From assembly GCF_002563965.1 (NCBI RefSeq), contig NZ_PDJF01000001.1, forward strand, positions 806,001 through 870,000: DNA of 64,000 nucleotides, in the 5' to 3' direction. The number at the start of each line of letters is the position of its first letter. The stretch's first letter is position 1. Below, in pieces: positions 7,763 to 17,447 of this stretch. Both the position numbers and the translations under genes were made by a program. The stretch comes from Corynebacterium renale (GTDB taxonomy: Bacteria > Actinomycetota > Actinomycetes > Mycobacteriales > Mycobacteriaceae). Under the pieces are notes generated by a model. The model was not told the DNA's origin, did no database searches, and saw only the letters and a list, made by a program, of their open reading frames with translations.

Positions 7763-9289
7763 ATGCGCATGGGGTTTGACCCGCAGAAATATATTGATCT
7801 GCAGTCAGAGCACATTAACCAACGTCGTATCGAATTAGCGCAGGGGGTTCCGCAGGCCCCTAATATTTCAGCACCCACCGGCAAGTTGTATCTGGAGATG
7901 GGCGGTAAGCTTTTCGACGATCTCCATGCCTCCCGCGTCCTTCCGGGTTTCACGCCGGATAATAAGATCGCGATGCTGCAGAACATCGTCGATGATGTGG
8001 AGATCGTGGTCTGCCTGAATGCGAAGGATTTGACGCGCCAGAAGGTGCGCGCTGACCTGGGTATTCCTTACGAGGAGGACGTTCTGCGTTTGGTGGACGT
8101 GTTCCGGGAGCGGGGTTTCCTGGTGGACAATGTGGTGATGACGCAGCTGGAGGACGATAACTCGCAGGCGGCGCTTTTTATTAGCCGGCTGGAGAAGTTG
8201 GGGTTGAACGTCGTGAAGCATCGGGTGATTCCGGGTTATCCTTCGGAGACTGCGCGGATCATCAGCCAGGATGGGTTTGGGCTCAATGAGTCGATTCCGA
8301 CGACGCGCGACGTCATCGTGGTGACCGCGCCGGGCCCGGGTTCGGGCAAGTTGGCTACGTGTTTGTCGCAGATTTACCACGACGCGCAGCAGGGTTTGCG
8401 CAGCGGTTATGCGAAGTTTGAGACGTTCCCCATCTGGAATTTGCCGCTGGAGCATCCGGTGAATTTGGCGTATGAGGCCGCGACGGCGGACTTGGATGAC
8501 ATCAACATCATCGACCCGTTCCACCTGCAGGCGTATGGCAAGCAGGCGACCAGCTACAACCGGGACGTCGAGGTGTTTCCGCTGCTGAAGTCCACGTTGG
8601 AGACGATTTCGGGGCAGTCGCCGTACCAGTCGCCGACGGACATGGGCGTGAACATGGCGGGCTATTGCATCACAGACGACGACGCCTGCCGACACGCCGC
8701 GAAGCAGGAAATCATCCGCCGCTACTACAAGGCGCTCGCGGAGGAGCATCGCGAGGAGCTCGACCCGGTCGTCTCGGAGCGGATTGCGCTGATTATGGCG
8801 AAGGCGGGTACGTCGACAGCTGACCGCGCGATGGTGGCGCCCGCCCTCGAGGTGGAGGAGCGCACCGGCGCGCCGGGTGCCGCGATCCAGCTGCAGGACG
8901 GCACGATTATTACGGGTAAGACGTCGGCGCTGCTCGGCTGCTCGTCGGCGATGTTGCTCAATGCGCTCAAGCACCTGGCTGGGCTTGACGACGACGTCCT
9001 CCTCCTCGATGCCGAATCCATCGAACCAATCCAGACGTTGAAGACCCAGCACCTCGGTTCGCGGAACCCGCGGCTGCACACCGATGAGGTGCTCATCGCG
9101 TTGTCGGTGTCGGCGTCGCGGTCGGAGAATGCGCGCCGGGCTTTGGAGCAGCTGTCGAACCTGAAGGGCTGCGACGTGCACACGACTACGCTGTTGGGCA
9201 GCGTGGACGAGGGCATTTTCCGCAACTTGGGTGTGCTGGTGACGTCGGAGCCGAAGTTCCAGCGTAAGGCGCTGTATCAGAAGCGGTAG
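7763..9289 (+). CDS. DUF1846 domain-containing protein
   Basis: This 508-aa protein is close to the usual length of the DUF1846 family (about 495 aa), a cytosolic P-loop-like family of unknown biochemical role found in many Firmicutes and actinobacteria. It begins with the family-typical [15 protein letters not shown]. Other visible conserved stretches are [20 protein letters not shown] and [19 protein letters not shown]. The ATG at 7763 has a GAAAGGG ribosome-binding site. It is followed 22 bases later by trhO. I can give no specific function. Confidence 0.9.
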   Translation: MRMGFDPQKYIDLQSEHINQRRIELAQGVPQAPNISAPTGKLYLEMGGKLFDDLHASRVLPGFTPDNKIAMLQNIVDDVEIVVCLNAKDLTRQKVRADLGIPYEEDVLRLVDVFRERGFLVDNVVMTQLEDDNSQAALFISRLEKLGLNVVKHRVIPGYPSETARIISQDGFGLNESIPTTRDVIVVTAPGPGSGKLATCLSQIYHDAQQGLRSGYAKFETFPIWNLPLEHPVNLAYEAATADLDDINIIDPFHLQAYGKQATSYNRDVEVFPLLKSTLETISGQSPYQSPTDMGVNMAGYCITDDDACRHAAKQEIIRRYYKALAEEHREELDPVVSERIALIMAKAGTSTADRAMVAPALEVEERTGAPGAAIQLQDGTIITGKTSALLGCSSAMLLNALKHLAGLDDDVLLLDAESIEPIQTLKTQHLGSRNPRLHTDEVLIALSVSASRSENARRALEQLSNLKGCDVHTTTLLGSVDEGIFRNLGVLVTSEPKFQRKALYQKR

Positions 9290-9311
9290 CGGGCACGCTA
9301 AAGTAAAGCCC

Positions 9312-10226
9312 ATGAGTGTGGGCAAGATTCTCCTATATTACAAATTCACCCCCATCGCCGACCCGAAGGCCATCATGCTGTGGCAGCGTGACCTGTGCGA
9401 ATCGCTGGGCCTGAAAGGCCGGATCCTGATTTCGGAGCACGGCATCAACGGCACGGTCGGCGGGGAGATGGATGACTGCAAGCGCTACATCAAGAAGACG
9501 CGCGAGTACCCCGGCTTCAAGGACATCAGTTTCAAGTGGTCTGAGGGTGGGGCGGATGATTTCCCGCGGCTGTCGGTGAAGGTGCGCGACGAGATTGTGG
9601 CGTTCGGCGCTGCGGACGAGCTCAAGGTTGATGAAAATGGCGTCGTCGGGGGCGGCGTGCACCTCAAGCCGGAGGAGGTCAACAAGCTGGTTGAGGAGCG
9701 TGACGACGTCGTCTTCTTCGACGGGCGCAACGCCATGGAAGCTCAGATCGGCAAGTTCCGCAACGCCGTGGTCCCGGACGTGACCACCACTCACGACTTC
9801 ATCGACGAGCTGGAATCCGGCAAGTATGACTGGATGAAGGACAAGCCGGTGGTCAGCTACTGCACGGGCGGCATCCGGTGTGAAATCCTCTCCGCCCTGA
9901 TGAAGAACCGCGGCTTCGAAGAGGTCTACCAGATTGATGGCGGCATCGTCCGCTACGGCGAAAAGTTTGGCAACGAGGGCCTGTGGGATGGTTCCTTGTA
10001 CGTCTTTGATAAGCGCATGCACATGGAGTTTTCCGGTGGTGACGTCAAGCAGCTGGGCCACTGCGTCCACTGTGGTGCGGGCACGAATGATTTCCACAAT
10101 TGCGCCAACGAACCCGAGTGCCGCAAGCAGGTTCTCATCTGCCCGGATTGTTGGCAGAAGCCAGAACTCCACCACTGCGGCGACCCTTCCTGTAAGGCCG
10201 TTGTTGAGGCTATGGTGGAGTCATGA
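9312..10226 (+). CDS. trhO: tRNA uridine(34) hydroxylase TrhO (YceA-type rhodanese)
   Basis: This 304-aa cytoplasmic enzyme installs 5-hydroxyuridine at the wobble position of certain tRNAs. It has an N-terminal acylphosphatase-like domain ([10 protein letters not shown]), a rhodanese domain with the active loop CTGGIRCE, and a C-terminal Cys-rich zinc-finger-like tail (CVHCGAG, C...C pairs up to [16 protein letters not shown]). Length matches the actinobacterial family. Its stop overlaps the start of the next gene by 4 bases, so the two are translationally coupled. Confidence 0.93.
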   Translation: MSVGKILLYYKFTPIADPKAIMLWQRDLCESLGLKGRILISEHGINGTVGGEMDDCKRYIKKTREYPGFKDISFKWSEGGADDFPRLSVKVRDEIVAFGAADELKVDENGVVGGGVHLKPEEVNKLVEERDDVVFFDGRNAMEAQIGKFRNAVVPDVTTTHDFIDELESGKYDWMKDKPVVSYCTGGIRCEILSALMKNRGFEEVYQIDGGIVRYGEKFGNEGLWDGSLYVFDKRMHMEFSGGDVKQLGHCVHCGAGTNDFHNCANEPECRKQVLICPDCWQKPELHHCGDPSCKAVVEAMVES

Positions 10227-10552
10227 GCATCGTAAAAATTAACGCCCTGACCGTTCCGAACGGAGAAGCCGGCAAGCACCTCGAGGAGCGCTTCGGCGCA
10301 CGCCTGCACTCCATCGACGACCAGCCCGGTTTCGAAGGTTTCCAACTCCTGCGCCCTGTCAAGGGGGATGACCGCTACTTCGTGATCACGTGGTGGAAGG
10401 ATCAGGAAAGCTACGACGGCTGGGTCAACGGCGAATCGTTTGCTAAGTCCCACGGCCACACTGGCAAGGACGGCCAGCAGCGTAAGCCGGCTGCGTCGCA
10501 GTCTTCGTTGCTGGAGTTTGACGTAGTTCTGGATTCGCGCGAAGGTCAGTAA
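10223..10552 (+). CDS. IsdG/MhuD-type haem-degrading monooxygenase
   Basis: This 109-aa ferredoxin-fold protein of the antibiotic-biosynthesis-monooxygenase family closely resembles M. tuberculosis MhuD in its first 70 residues ([26 protein letters not shown]). N7 and W67 match the essential Asn and Trp. The haem-ligand His appears as H77, ten residues after the Trp; as I recall, that is the IsdG/IsdI spacing, whereas MhuD has nine. It would degrade haem to a chromophore other than biliverdin and free iron in the cytoplasm. It is coupled to trhO by a 4-base overlap. The haem role is inferred from sequence. Confidence 0.8.
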   Translation: MSIVKINALTVPNGEAGKHLEERFGARLHSIDDQPGFEGFQLLRPVKGDDRYFVITWWKDQESYDGWVNGESFAKSHGHTGKDGQQRKPAASQSSLLEFDVVLDSREGQ

Positions 10553-10590
10553 GAGCGCGGGTGGGCTGGTAGGCGTCGTGAAGCGGCGTG

Positions 10591-11139
10591 CTACCGGCCT
10601 AAATTTTCATGCCCGACGATGGCAATCTGGCCGACCGTGGTCATCCACAACATGGCGTGCGGGACCAGCACCCAGAAAATCCCCATCCACGGGCGCCAGC
10701 GCAGGTAGGCCTTCAGTTTGCGGACCATGATGATGGAGCAGCCGACAAGGCCTGCGATCGGGACGACGCAGCTGATGAGCGCCCACCAGATTTCCGCCGA
10801 CCGGGAGCATAGCCACTCGGTTTCCCCGGCCTCGCAGTAGGGGCCGCCGGCTGCGCGGAACGCGGCGAGCGCGGCGAAGGACACGATGAACGACAGCACA
10901 ATTGTCGCTGCCAGCCACCACAGCGCCTCTTTTGTGGAATGCCGGTTGCGGCGAGCCTGTTCGGCGGGGTCCATGGCGTCGGCGAGGTCGTCGACGGTGT
11001 GGGGGATGGGGGCTGGTTTGTTGGAGAAGTCGGCGTCGTCGTGGAGGTCGTTTTCGGGGTGGTCAACTTCGTCCTGGTAGGTTTTCCACCAGTCGGGGCC
11101 CTCGTAACGGTCGTCTTTGTGACTCACGGTATTAACCAT
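10591..11139 (-). CDS. Hypothetical membrane protein with acidic N-terminus
   Basis: This 182-aa protein is of a type I do not recognise beyond its likely corynebacterial restriction. Residues 1-65 are polar and acidic (WWKTYQDEVDHPENDLHDDADF). Three or four transmembrane helices follow (about 70-92, 113-137 and 148-175), with a Cys pair (PYCEAGETEWLCS) between the first two. The ATG at 11139 has no clear ribosome-binding site; a GTG four codons in is an alternative. It is convergent with the MhuD-like gene. Confidence 0.7.
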   Translation of the reverse strand: MVNTVSHKDDRYEGPDWWKTYQDEVDHPENDLHDDADFSNKPAPIPHTVDDLADAMDPAEQARRNRHSTKEALWWLAATIVLSFIVSFAALAAFRAAGGPYCEAGETEWLCSRSAEIWWALISCVVPIAGLVGCSIIMVRKLKAYLRWRPWMGIFWVLVPHAMLWMTTVGQIAIVGHENLGR

Positions 11140-11220
11140 AGCCCGCGGGGGTGGGGCGGTGCCCGAAACGGTGCCTTCACCCGCGGCAATGTGGGATTCG
11201 GGTGTGCCCGCGTGGGCGGC

Positions 11221-12147
11221 TTATTCCGGCCGCAGCGGGTACACGATTGCCGGGACGGGTGCGTGTTGCAGGAATTCGTTCGTGGTGGAGGAGATGAAGA
11301 CGCGCTCCAGCGGCCCGCGCGGGTGGGAGCCGAGGCAGAGGAGGTCGTATTTTTTCCACCGGATACTGTCGACCGCATGCGCCCACCCGGTGCCTTCGCC
11401 GACTGTGGTGCTGACCTCCAGGTCGGGGAGGTCGGCGTGGACGCGGGCGCGCGCTTGGTCGAGGAGGTCGTAGGCCTGTTCGTGCCAGTCGGCGGCGAGG
11501 CGTTGTTCCAGTTCGAGGCCTGGCGTGGGGGCGCCGGTGAGGTCGGCGTTGGGGGATAGTGCGATGATGCGCAGGCTCGCACCCCAGCGGTGGGCTAGGT
11601 CGGCGGCGTAGCGCAGGGCGGGGGCTCCTTCGCTGGAGTCGTCGAGGAAGGGGTAGTTGATGCGGCGTACGCCTTTGGTGGAGAGTTGGGCGTCGCGTCC
11701 CACGAGGCCGAGGGCCGTAGGGGAGTAGTGGAGGAGGGCGTCTGCGGTGGTGCCGGCTTGGAAGTGCCCGGCGGGGGCGCTTGCACCGCTGCCGATGATC
11801 AGGAGGTGGGCGTTGAAGTCGGAGGCGGCGTCTCCGAGCAAGACGTTTTGGGAGGTCCCGTCGAGGAATACGGAGTACGTCTCATCCCAGTTGGCGCGGT
11901 CGATACCGGCTTCGGTGAGCGCTGATGCAGCTGCGTCGGCGCAGGAGCGGGCCTGTTCTTCGTGCCAGGCCCGGTAGGTTTCGCTGTATTTGCGCAGGGA
12001 GGCGGGGATCCAGCCGCGTACGACGGTGGTGGGGACGCGGATGCGCACGTCCGTGGTGCGGGCGATCCAGGAGGCCATGGCGAGGCCGTCGTGGAGTGGG
12101 TTGCCGGGTTGCCAGGCGACCAGTATTCGGGTTGGCGCGTCCGCCAT
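11221..12147 (-). CDS. Universal stress protein, tandem Usp domains
   Basis: This 308-aa protein has two Usp folds (about 6-150 and 160-305). The ATP-binding glycine motifs are incomplete: the first repeat reads IGSGASAPAGHFQAGTTA and the second LGSHPRGPLERVFISSTT. It may therefore belong to the non-ATP-binding subgroup. It starts 4 bases after the marR stop and is probably co-transcribed with that regulator. A second, intact Usp gene lies at 38631. Confidence 0.85.
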   Translation of the reverse strand: MADAPTRILVAWQPGNPLHDGLAMASWIARTTDVRIRVPTTVVRGWIPASLRKYSETYRAWHEEQARSCADAAASALTEAGIDRANWDETYSVFLDGTSQNVLLGDAASDFNAHLLIIGSGASAPAGHFQAGTTADALLHYSPTALGLVGRDAQLSTKGVRRINYPFLDDSSEGAPALRYAADLAHRWGASLRIIALSPNADLTGAPTPGLELEQRLAADWHEQAYDLLDQARARVHADLPDLEVSTTVGEGTGWAHAVDSIRWKKYDLLCLGSHPRGPLERVFISSTTNEFLQHAPVPAIVYPLRPE

Positions 12148-12150
12148 GTG

Positions 12151-12618
12151 TTAGTTCTCTTCGTGAGCAGCCTGGTTGCCGAATGTTTCTGCGAGGGCGT
12201 TAATCATCTCGATGGCTGCGGGAGCCTTCTGGAGGAGTTCGTCGGGCAGGCTGTCGAGCATGGTGGTCAGGTACTCGGTGCGTTCTTGTCCAACACGGTT
12301 GAGTGCGGAGTTGCCTTCGTCGGTAAGCCGGACGCGGACGCCGCGGCGGTCTTCGGAGTCGCGGAGGCGTTCGACGTAGCCACGATTCTCCAGGAGGTGC
12401 AGTGCGTTGGAGGCGGTGGGCATGCGGATGCCTTCTTCGCGGGCGAGTTGGCTGATGCGCGATTCGCCGTTTTCGCGCAGGCGGGTGAGCATGGAGAGTT
12501 GCGGGCCGGTGAGCTCAGATTGTTCGGCCATGCGGAAGTACATGACGTAGAGCTTGGTCAGTGCCGGACGAATTTGTTCGGCCATTTCGGCGGCGGTGAA
12601 AGAACTTTCCTGTGACAT
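12151..12618 (-). CDS. MarR-family transcriptional regulator
   Basis: This 155-aa winged-helix regulator has the recognition region RISQLAREEGIRMPTASNALHLLENRGYVERLRDSEDRRGVRVRLT, with the usual wing. The start is the ATG at 12618, preceded by ATAGGATGG at good spacing; an ATG three codons upstream has no ribosome-binding site. It is divergent from DUF5318 and upstream of a Usp gene. M. tuberculosis also has a MarR gene (Rv0042c) in the same neighbourhood. The ligand is unknown. Confidence 0.9.
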   Translation of the reverse strand: MSQESSFTAAEMAEQIRPALTKLYVMYFRMAEQSELTGPQLSMLTRLRENGESRISQLAREEGIRMPTASNALHLLENRGYVERLRDSEDRRGVRVRLTDEGNSALNRVGQERTEYLTTMLDSLPDELLQKAPAAIEMINALAETFGNQAAHEEN

Positions 12619-12662
12619 ATTTGCCATCCTATCTAATAAAAGTATTACGGCTGCTCTTGGCT

Positions 12663-12672
12663 GCTTATCGAC
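12663..12672 (-). repeat. Intergenic copy of the CGTCGATAAGC word (extended form)
   Basis: Lies in the marR/DUF5318 divergent region. With the copies at 20140 and 23473 it shares an extended 22-bp block: GCTTATCGACG, then YCMTCCGGYCC. Confidence 0.85.
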
Positions 12673-12742
12673 GCCATCCGGCCCCACAACCACATTTTTC
12701 ATATCGACCGCAAAATCACCTGTAAGGCTACCATTGTTCACC

Positions 12743-13135
12743 GTGAAGAGGCGCATTAGTTTCGGTGGCGAAGTCAACCACGAGTGGGAACGCCGTACCC
12801 TGCTGCGTTCGTGGAAGCAGGGGCGCGTCGCTGACGAAGATATTAAAGATGCCGACGGCATCCTCGTCGAGGCCGCGCGCTTTCACGGCAAGCCTGCGCC
12901 GGTGCCGTGCCCGGTGTGCGGATCGGATCAATTGCGTCACGTGTTGTGGATTCATGGCGAATCGTTGGGCAACAAGACGGGTACCGCGCGCAGTGTTGAT
13001 GAGATTGCACGCCTCGTTTCCGAGCGTGGCCCGATTCGGGTTCACCTGGTGGAAGTGTGCCCGGCGTGCCGCTGGAATCACCTGCTTAAAGAGTTCGTGG
13101 CCACGGCAGAACCGGAATGTTCGAACGACGGTTAG
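12743..13135 (+). CDS. DUF5318 family protein
   Basis: This 130-aa protein matches the actinobacterial family represented by Rv0049, always found next to ponA1. It starts at GTG 12743 (VKRRISFGGEVNHEWERR). Two CxxC pairs (CPVCGSDQLRH and CPACRWNHL) suggest a zinc-binding ribbon. A TACCAT box 7 bases upstream of the GTG, with no ribosome-binding site, suggests a leaderless transcript. Function is unknown; the context points to cell-envelope or division work. Confidence 0.88.
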   Translation: MKRRISFGGEVNHEWERRTLLRSWKQGRVADEDIKDADGILVEAARFHGKPAPVPCPVCGSDQLRHVLWIHGESLGNKTGTARSVDEIARLVSERGPIRVHLVEVCPACRWNHLLKEFVATAEPECSNDG

Positions 13136-13199
13136 TAGCGTGTCGGCCCAAGCAAGTAACCTGTCTACATACAGTACTGGTAAGTGATGAGGTCACGTA

Positions 13200-15404
13200 G
13201 TGTCGGAAAATAAGAAAAAGCCTGCCGCGTCCGCGTCCAAGAAATCTGCCCCGAAGAAGGGGGCCAAGAAGGATGCGAAGCCTGCGAACAAGTTCGCGCA
13301 GGTATCGTCGCGCTTCAAGCACCCGGTGGCAGCTTGGACGGCAATTATTGCGCTGCTCCTGTGCGTTGTCTTGCCCTTGGGTGGATTCCTGGTGGCGTAC
13401 ATCGTGGCGGATGTGCCGGAGCCGGAGGAATTGACCACGAAGCAGGTTTCCCAAATCTATGCTTCGGATTCGCAGACGGAACTGGCGCGTATCGTCCCGC
13501 CGGACGGGAACCGTCGTCAGGTTCCTTTGGAGCAGATTCCAGAAGGCGTGCAGAACGCTGTTCTGGCTGCTGAGGACCGTGAATTCTGGACCAACCCGGG
13601 CTTTTCCATCACGGGCTTCGCCCGCGCGGCTATCGGCCAGCTCACCGGCGACGCTTCTGCCGGCGGTGGCTCCACGATTACGCAGCAGTATGTGAAGAAT
13701 GTGCTCGTGGGCAATGAGCATTCCATCCAGCGCAAGCTGCGCGAACTGGTGCTTTCGGCCAAGATGACCAACCAGTGGGAAAAGGAAGAAATTCTCGAGG
13801 CCTACCTCAATACCGTGTACTTTGGCCGTAACGCCTACGGTATCGAGGCCGCTGCCGACGCCTACTTTGGCATTCCTGCCAGCGAACTCACCACTGAGCA
13901 GGGCGCGGTGTTGGCTGCGTCCATTCAGCGCCCTAGCCAGCTGGACCCGTGGGTCAACCGCGAGGAAGCCGAGCAACGCTGGAACTACGTGATGGACGGC
14001 ATGGTGGACATGGGCGTCCTCTCTGCGGAAGACCGCGCTAACGCCGTCTATCCAGAGACTCAAGACCCGGCCAGCTACTCCGCATACACCGAGGCCTCCG
14101 GCACTAACGGCATGATCAAGAACCAGGTCATGAAGGAACTGGAAACCATCGGCATCACCGAGGTGGACGTGACTACCCGTGGCCTGCAGATCACCACGAC
14201 CATTGACCCGCAGGCGCAGGAAGCCGTGGTCAACGCTGTGCACACGCAAATGCAGGGCGAGCGTGACAACGTGCGCACCGCCGCCGTCTCCGTGGAACCG
14301 GGCACGGGTGCTGTGCGCGCCTACTACGGCGGCGAAGACGCAACGGGCTGGGATTTTGCAAACGCAGCCCTGCAGACGGGCTCCACGTTCAAGATCTTCG
14401 GCCTGGCCGCTGCACTCCAGCAGGGTATCCCGCTGACCGCCCAGTACTCCTCCGACCCGGTCATGCTGCCGGGCGGTATCCAGGTGACCAACGTCAGTGG
14501 TTCCGGTGGCGGTTACCAGAGCATCGCGGAAGCGTTGAAGCAATCGCTGAACACCTCCTTCATCCGCCTGCAGAATGACCTGGACAACACCACCCAGGAC
14601 ACTGCCGACATGGCGCACGCGCTGGGCATGGCGCGCACGCTGCCGGGTGTTCCGGAGACCTTGACTGAGCATGGCGAGCAGCCATACGAAGGCATCGTTT
14701 TGGGCCAGTACCAGTCCCGCCCACTCGACATGGCGATCGCGCTGGCGACCCTGACGAACGATGGCGTCTGGCACCAGCCGCACTTCGTGGAACGTGTGGA
14801 AACCGCCACCGGAGAGGTCCTCTACGAAGCGGACCACTCCCAGGGTGAGCGCCGTGTGAATAAGACGGTCGCACAGAACACCATCAACGCCATGGAACCT
14901 ATCGCCGCATGGTCCGGCGGAAAGGTCCTCGCGGGCGGGCGCCCATCGGCATCCAAGACTGGTACCACACAGTTGGGAGATACCGGCTACAACCAAGACG
15001 CCTGGATGGTCGGGTCCACCCCGCAACTGGCAACCGCCGTCTGGGTGGGCACGGAGGATAACTCCCCATTGCTCACCGCATGGGGTGGCCAGATGTACGG
15101 CGCCGGCCTCCCGACCGACATCTGGAAGCAGTTCATGGACGAAGCCCACCAGGGCAAGGAAATCAAGGCATTCCCGGACGCCAACCCAGTGACCTGGGGA
15201 ACCGGCACCTGGGGTGGCGGTTCGATGGCGCCGGCCTACCCGGCGTACACGGCGCCGTCGCAAAGCACTGGCACGTCGTCTGCTCCTGAACAGGCAGGGC
15301 CAGCACCTGCCCCAGCTCCTGCACCGGCACCGGCGCCCGCGCCTGCCGAGGACCTTGAGCTTGTCCCAGGCCTGACAATCCCGGGCGAGTTACTCCCGTT
15401 CTAG
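13200..15404 (+). CDS. ponA: Bifunctional class A penicillin-binding protein (PonA1-like)
   Basis: This 734-aa enzyme polymerises and cross-links peptidoglycan outside the membrane. It has a basic Lys/Ala-rich cytoplasmic tail (1-40), one transmembrane helix (about 46-68), a GT51 transglycosylase domain with catalytic E125 in AAEDREFW and GGGSTITQQYVKN, and a transpeptidase domain with STFK (nucleophile S395), SLN (449-451) and KTGTT (586-590). A PAPAPA-rich tail follows. The gene order DUF5318-ponA-GT87-rpsF matches Rv0049-Rv0053. The GTG start at 13200 has only a weak ribosome-binding site. Confidence 0.95.
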   Translation: MSENKKKPAASASKKSAPKKGAKKDAKPANKFAQVSSRFKHPVAAWTAIIALLLCVVLPLGGFLVAYIVADVPEPEELTTKQVSQIYASDSQTELARIVPPDGNRRQVPLEQIPEGVQNAVLAAEDREFWTNPGFSITGFARAAIGQLTGDASAGGGSTITQQYVKNVLVGNEHSIQRKLRELVLSAKMTNQWEKEEILEAYLNTVYFGRNAYGIEAAADAYFGIPASELTTEQGAVLAASIQRPSQLDPWVNREEAEQRWNYVMDGMVDMGVLSAEDRANAVYPETQDPASYSAYTEASGTNGMIKNQVMKELETIGITEVDVTTRGLQITTTIDPQAQEAVVNAVHTQMQGERDNVRTAAVSVEPGTGAVRAYYGGEDATGWDFANAALQTGSTFKIFGLAAALQQGIPLTAQYSSDPVMLPGGIQVTNVSGSGGGYQSIAEALKQSLNTSFIRLQNDLDNTTQDTADMAHALGMARTLPGVPETLTEHGEQPYEGIVLGQYQSRPLDMAIALATLTNDGVWHQPHFVERVETATGEVLYEADHSQGERRVNKTVAQNTINAMEPIAAWSGGKVLAGGRPSASKTGTTQLGDTGYNQDAWMVGSTPQLATAVWVGTEDNSPLLTAWGGQMYGAGLPTDIWKQFMDEAHQGKEIKAFPDANPVTWGTGTWGGGSMAPAYPAYTAPSQSTGTSSAPEQAGPAPAPAPAPAPAPAPAEDLELVPGLTIPGELLPF

Positions 15405-15420
15405 GAGCTACGCTGCGCCG

Positions 15421-16809
15421 ATGAGTAATACCACCGAGACCGCGTGGCAGGACCCCACCGTGCGGGTCCAGCCCGGGCGCACGGAACCGGCCGCGGGGCC
15501 CATGATGGGCGCGCTGGGTGGACCGATGGGCCGCTTCGCAATAGTGGGTCGCCAACCTTGGTGGACGCCACTGCGCACGCTCATCTTCATTGCCCTGACC
15601 TTCCTCTCATTCGGCTACATGACCAAGGCGAATTGCCTGCAAGGCGCCGTCGGGGAGGATGGAACGGTCGGGCTGAACTGGTCCGGCAACCGCCAGTACA
15701 TGTCCGCCTGCTACAACGACATCCTGCCGCTGTACAACGGGCGCGGGCTCAACATGCCGGGCAACCCCTACGCGTACTCGTGGAAAGAAGGTGACCTCAC
15801 CAGGTACATGGAATACCCGGTGCTCTCCGGCCTTTTCCAGGGGGCGATGGGCGCGCTGACCCGGTGGACGTACCCGCTCATCGAGGCGCTCGGGCTGACC
15901 GTCGCGGAGGCGTCGTGGTACTTCACGCTCACGGCGCTTGTGCTTTCGGCGATGTGGGTTATCACGATCCGCTACGTCGCCGAACTTGCGGGGAATCGGG
16001 TCTGGGACACGGTCCTCGTTGCGGCATCGCCGCTGATCATTGTGCATGCCTTCACAAACTGGGACATCCCCTCGATCCTGGCGCTTGTCCTCGCGATGGT
16101 TGCCTGGCGCCGCGGACGCCCCGGCTGGGCCGGCGTGTGGATCGGCGTCGGCACAGCCCTCAAACTGTGGCCGCTGTACTTACTGGGCGCCCTGCTCATA
16201 GTTGCTTTACGACGCCACCGCTTCCCCGCATTCCTCTGGTCACTAGCGACGACCGTGGTCACCTGGGTGGCCGTCAACGCACCCATCGCGTACCTGTACC
16301 CCGACGCGTGGCGGGAATTCCTACGCCTCAACGAAGACCGCGGCGCGGAATGGACCACGATCTACGAAATCCTGGCCCGCACAACCGGCCTGCAACTCCA
16401 GCCAGAGACCATCAACACGATCTCCTTCGTTGCCTTCGCGGCCATCTGCCTGGGAGTCTTCGTACTAGGGATGAAGGCGGGGGCCGTGCCCACGGTCCCG
16501 GAACTCCTGTTCCTCATCGTTGCCGGCTTCATCCTGGTGAATAAGGTGTGGTCACCCCAGTATTCGCTGTGGCTGGTGGTCCCGGCCGTGCTCGCGCTAC
16601 CCAGGTGGCGGCTGCTTCTCTCCTGGATGGTCGTGGACATGCTGGTATGGCCAGCAACCATGATCTTTATCGGTGCGGAAGCCGGCAACGGGCTGCCACC
16701 AGAACTTTTCAACCTGCTGCTCATCGTGCGTGGCGGGTTTATCGTGGCCATCGCGCTACTTATTATTGGACAGGTGTGGAACCGGGAGGCGTCGATAAGC
16801 ACATCATGA
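15421..16809 (+). CDS. GT87/DUF2029 polyprenyl-phosphate-mannose-type glycosyltransferase
   Basis: This 462-aa integral membrane protein has about ten predicted helices and an early Arg-flanked first helix. The family (Rv0051-like) uses lipid-linked mannose or a related sugar to build envelope glycans on the outer face of the membrane. Visible features are SWKEGDLTRYMEYPVLSGL, an acidic/Tyr loop after the first helix, and HAFTNWDIPSILALVL. The gene sits between ponA and rpsF, as in mycobacteria. Its stop overlaps the next start (ATGA), and its last codons contain a CGTCGATAAGC copy (16790-16800). The exact sugar acceptor cannot be told. Confidence 0.85.
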   Translation: MSNTTETAWQDPTVRVQPGRTEPAAGPMMGALGGPMGRFAIVGRQPWWTPLRTLIFIALTFLSFGYMTKANCLQGAVGEDGTVGLNWSGNRQYMSACYNDILPLYNGRGLNMPGNPYAYSWKEGDLTRYMEYPVLSGLFQGAMGALTRWTYPLIEALGLTVAEASWYFTLTALVLSAMWVITIRYVAELAGNRVWDTVLVAASPLIIVHAFTNWDIPSILALVLAMVAWRRGRPGWAGVWIGVGTALKLWPLYLLGALLIVALRRHRFPAFLWSLATTVVTWVAVNAPIAYLYPDAWREFLRLNEDRGAEWTTIYEILARTTGLQLQPETINTISFVAFAAICLGVFVLGMKAGAVPTVPELLFLIVAGFILVNKVWSPQYSLWLVVPAVLALPRWRLLLSWMVVDMLVWPATMIFIGAEAGNGLPPELFNLLLIVRGGFIVAIALLIIGQVWNREASISTS

Positions 16810-17003
16810 GTACCGCAATGATTATCACCATGGCCAGCGTGGCCCTCGGATTCTGCTGCGTCGGCGGGGCGTTCGCGCTCTTCATGTACAGCCCGAAACG
16901 GACATGGGTGTGGGTGCTGGGAATCCTGGCTCTGATTTTGCTCACAATTGTGCCCGTCACCTTGGCTATAACTTCCGTTTTCAGCCCCGATACGGTAGCC
17001 TGA
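16806..17003 (+). CDS. Small two-helix membrane protein
   Basis: This 65-aa product has two hydrophobic helices (about 5-27 and 35-58) separated by SPKRTW. The ATG overlaps the stop of the GT87 gene, indicating coupling, and the protein may be an accessory of that glycosyltransferase. I do not recognise a family. Confidence 0.7.
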   Translation: MSTAMIITMASVALGFCCVGGAFALFMYSPKRTWVWVLGILALILLTIVPVTLAITSVFSPDTVA

Positions 17004-17095
17004 ACAGGTTGCAATAATTGCAGCATCCTCCTGCCACACCTACCGATGGGTGTGGCCGAAATCCACTAACAAGACCATAGGAGGTGATGAGGCCC

Positions 17096-17383
17096 GTGCG
17101 TCATTACGAAATCATGATCATCCTGAACTCCGTTCAGGATCCACGCACCGCAGCCCCGTCCCTAGAGAAGTACCTCGACGTTGTCCGCAAAGAAGGCGGC
17201 AATGTAGAGAAGGTTGACGTGTGGGGCAAGCGCCGCCTGGCGTACCCCATCGACAAGCACGAAGAAGGCGTCTACATCGTTGTAGACCTCGAGTGCGAGT
17301 CTGCAACGGTCCTCGAATTCGACCGTCTGGTTAACCTCAACGACACTGTCCTACGCACCAAGGTTCTGCGCACTGACAAGTAA
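17096..17383 (+). CDS. rpsF: 30S ribosomal protein bS6
   Basis: This 95-aa ribosomal protein begins RHYEIMIIL, the normal bS6 N-terminus. The GTG at 17096 is chosen because AGGAGGTG ends 10 bases before it; an ATG at 17087 would put the ribosome-binding site too close. It heads the rpsF-ssb-rplI group. The rpsR gene found in this operon in many bacteria, and in M. tuberculosis, is absent here. Confidence 0.95.
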   Translation: MRHYEIMIILNSVQDPRTAAPSLEKYLDVVRKEGGNVEKVDVWGKRRLAYPIDKHEEGVYIVVDLECESATVLEFDRLVNLNDTVLRTKVLRTDK

Positions 17384-17447
17384 GAACGTGGATACTAGTA
17401 AGCACTAGGACCATCGTCACGCTCGTGAGGAATCAAGGAGAAACACC

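Noticed and set aside
13086..15263. A 725-codon open frame opposite ponA on the minus strand.
   Set aside because: It lies wholly antisense to a clear penicillin-binding protein, has no ribosome-binding site or recognisable domain, and is explained by the high GC of the third codon position.
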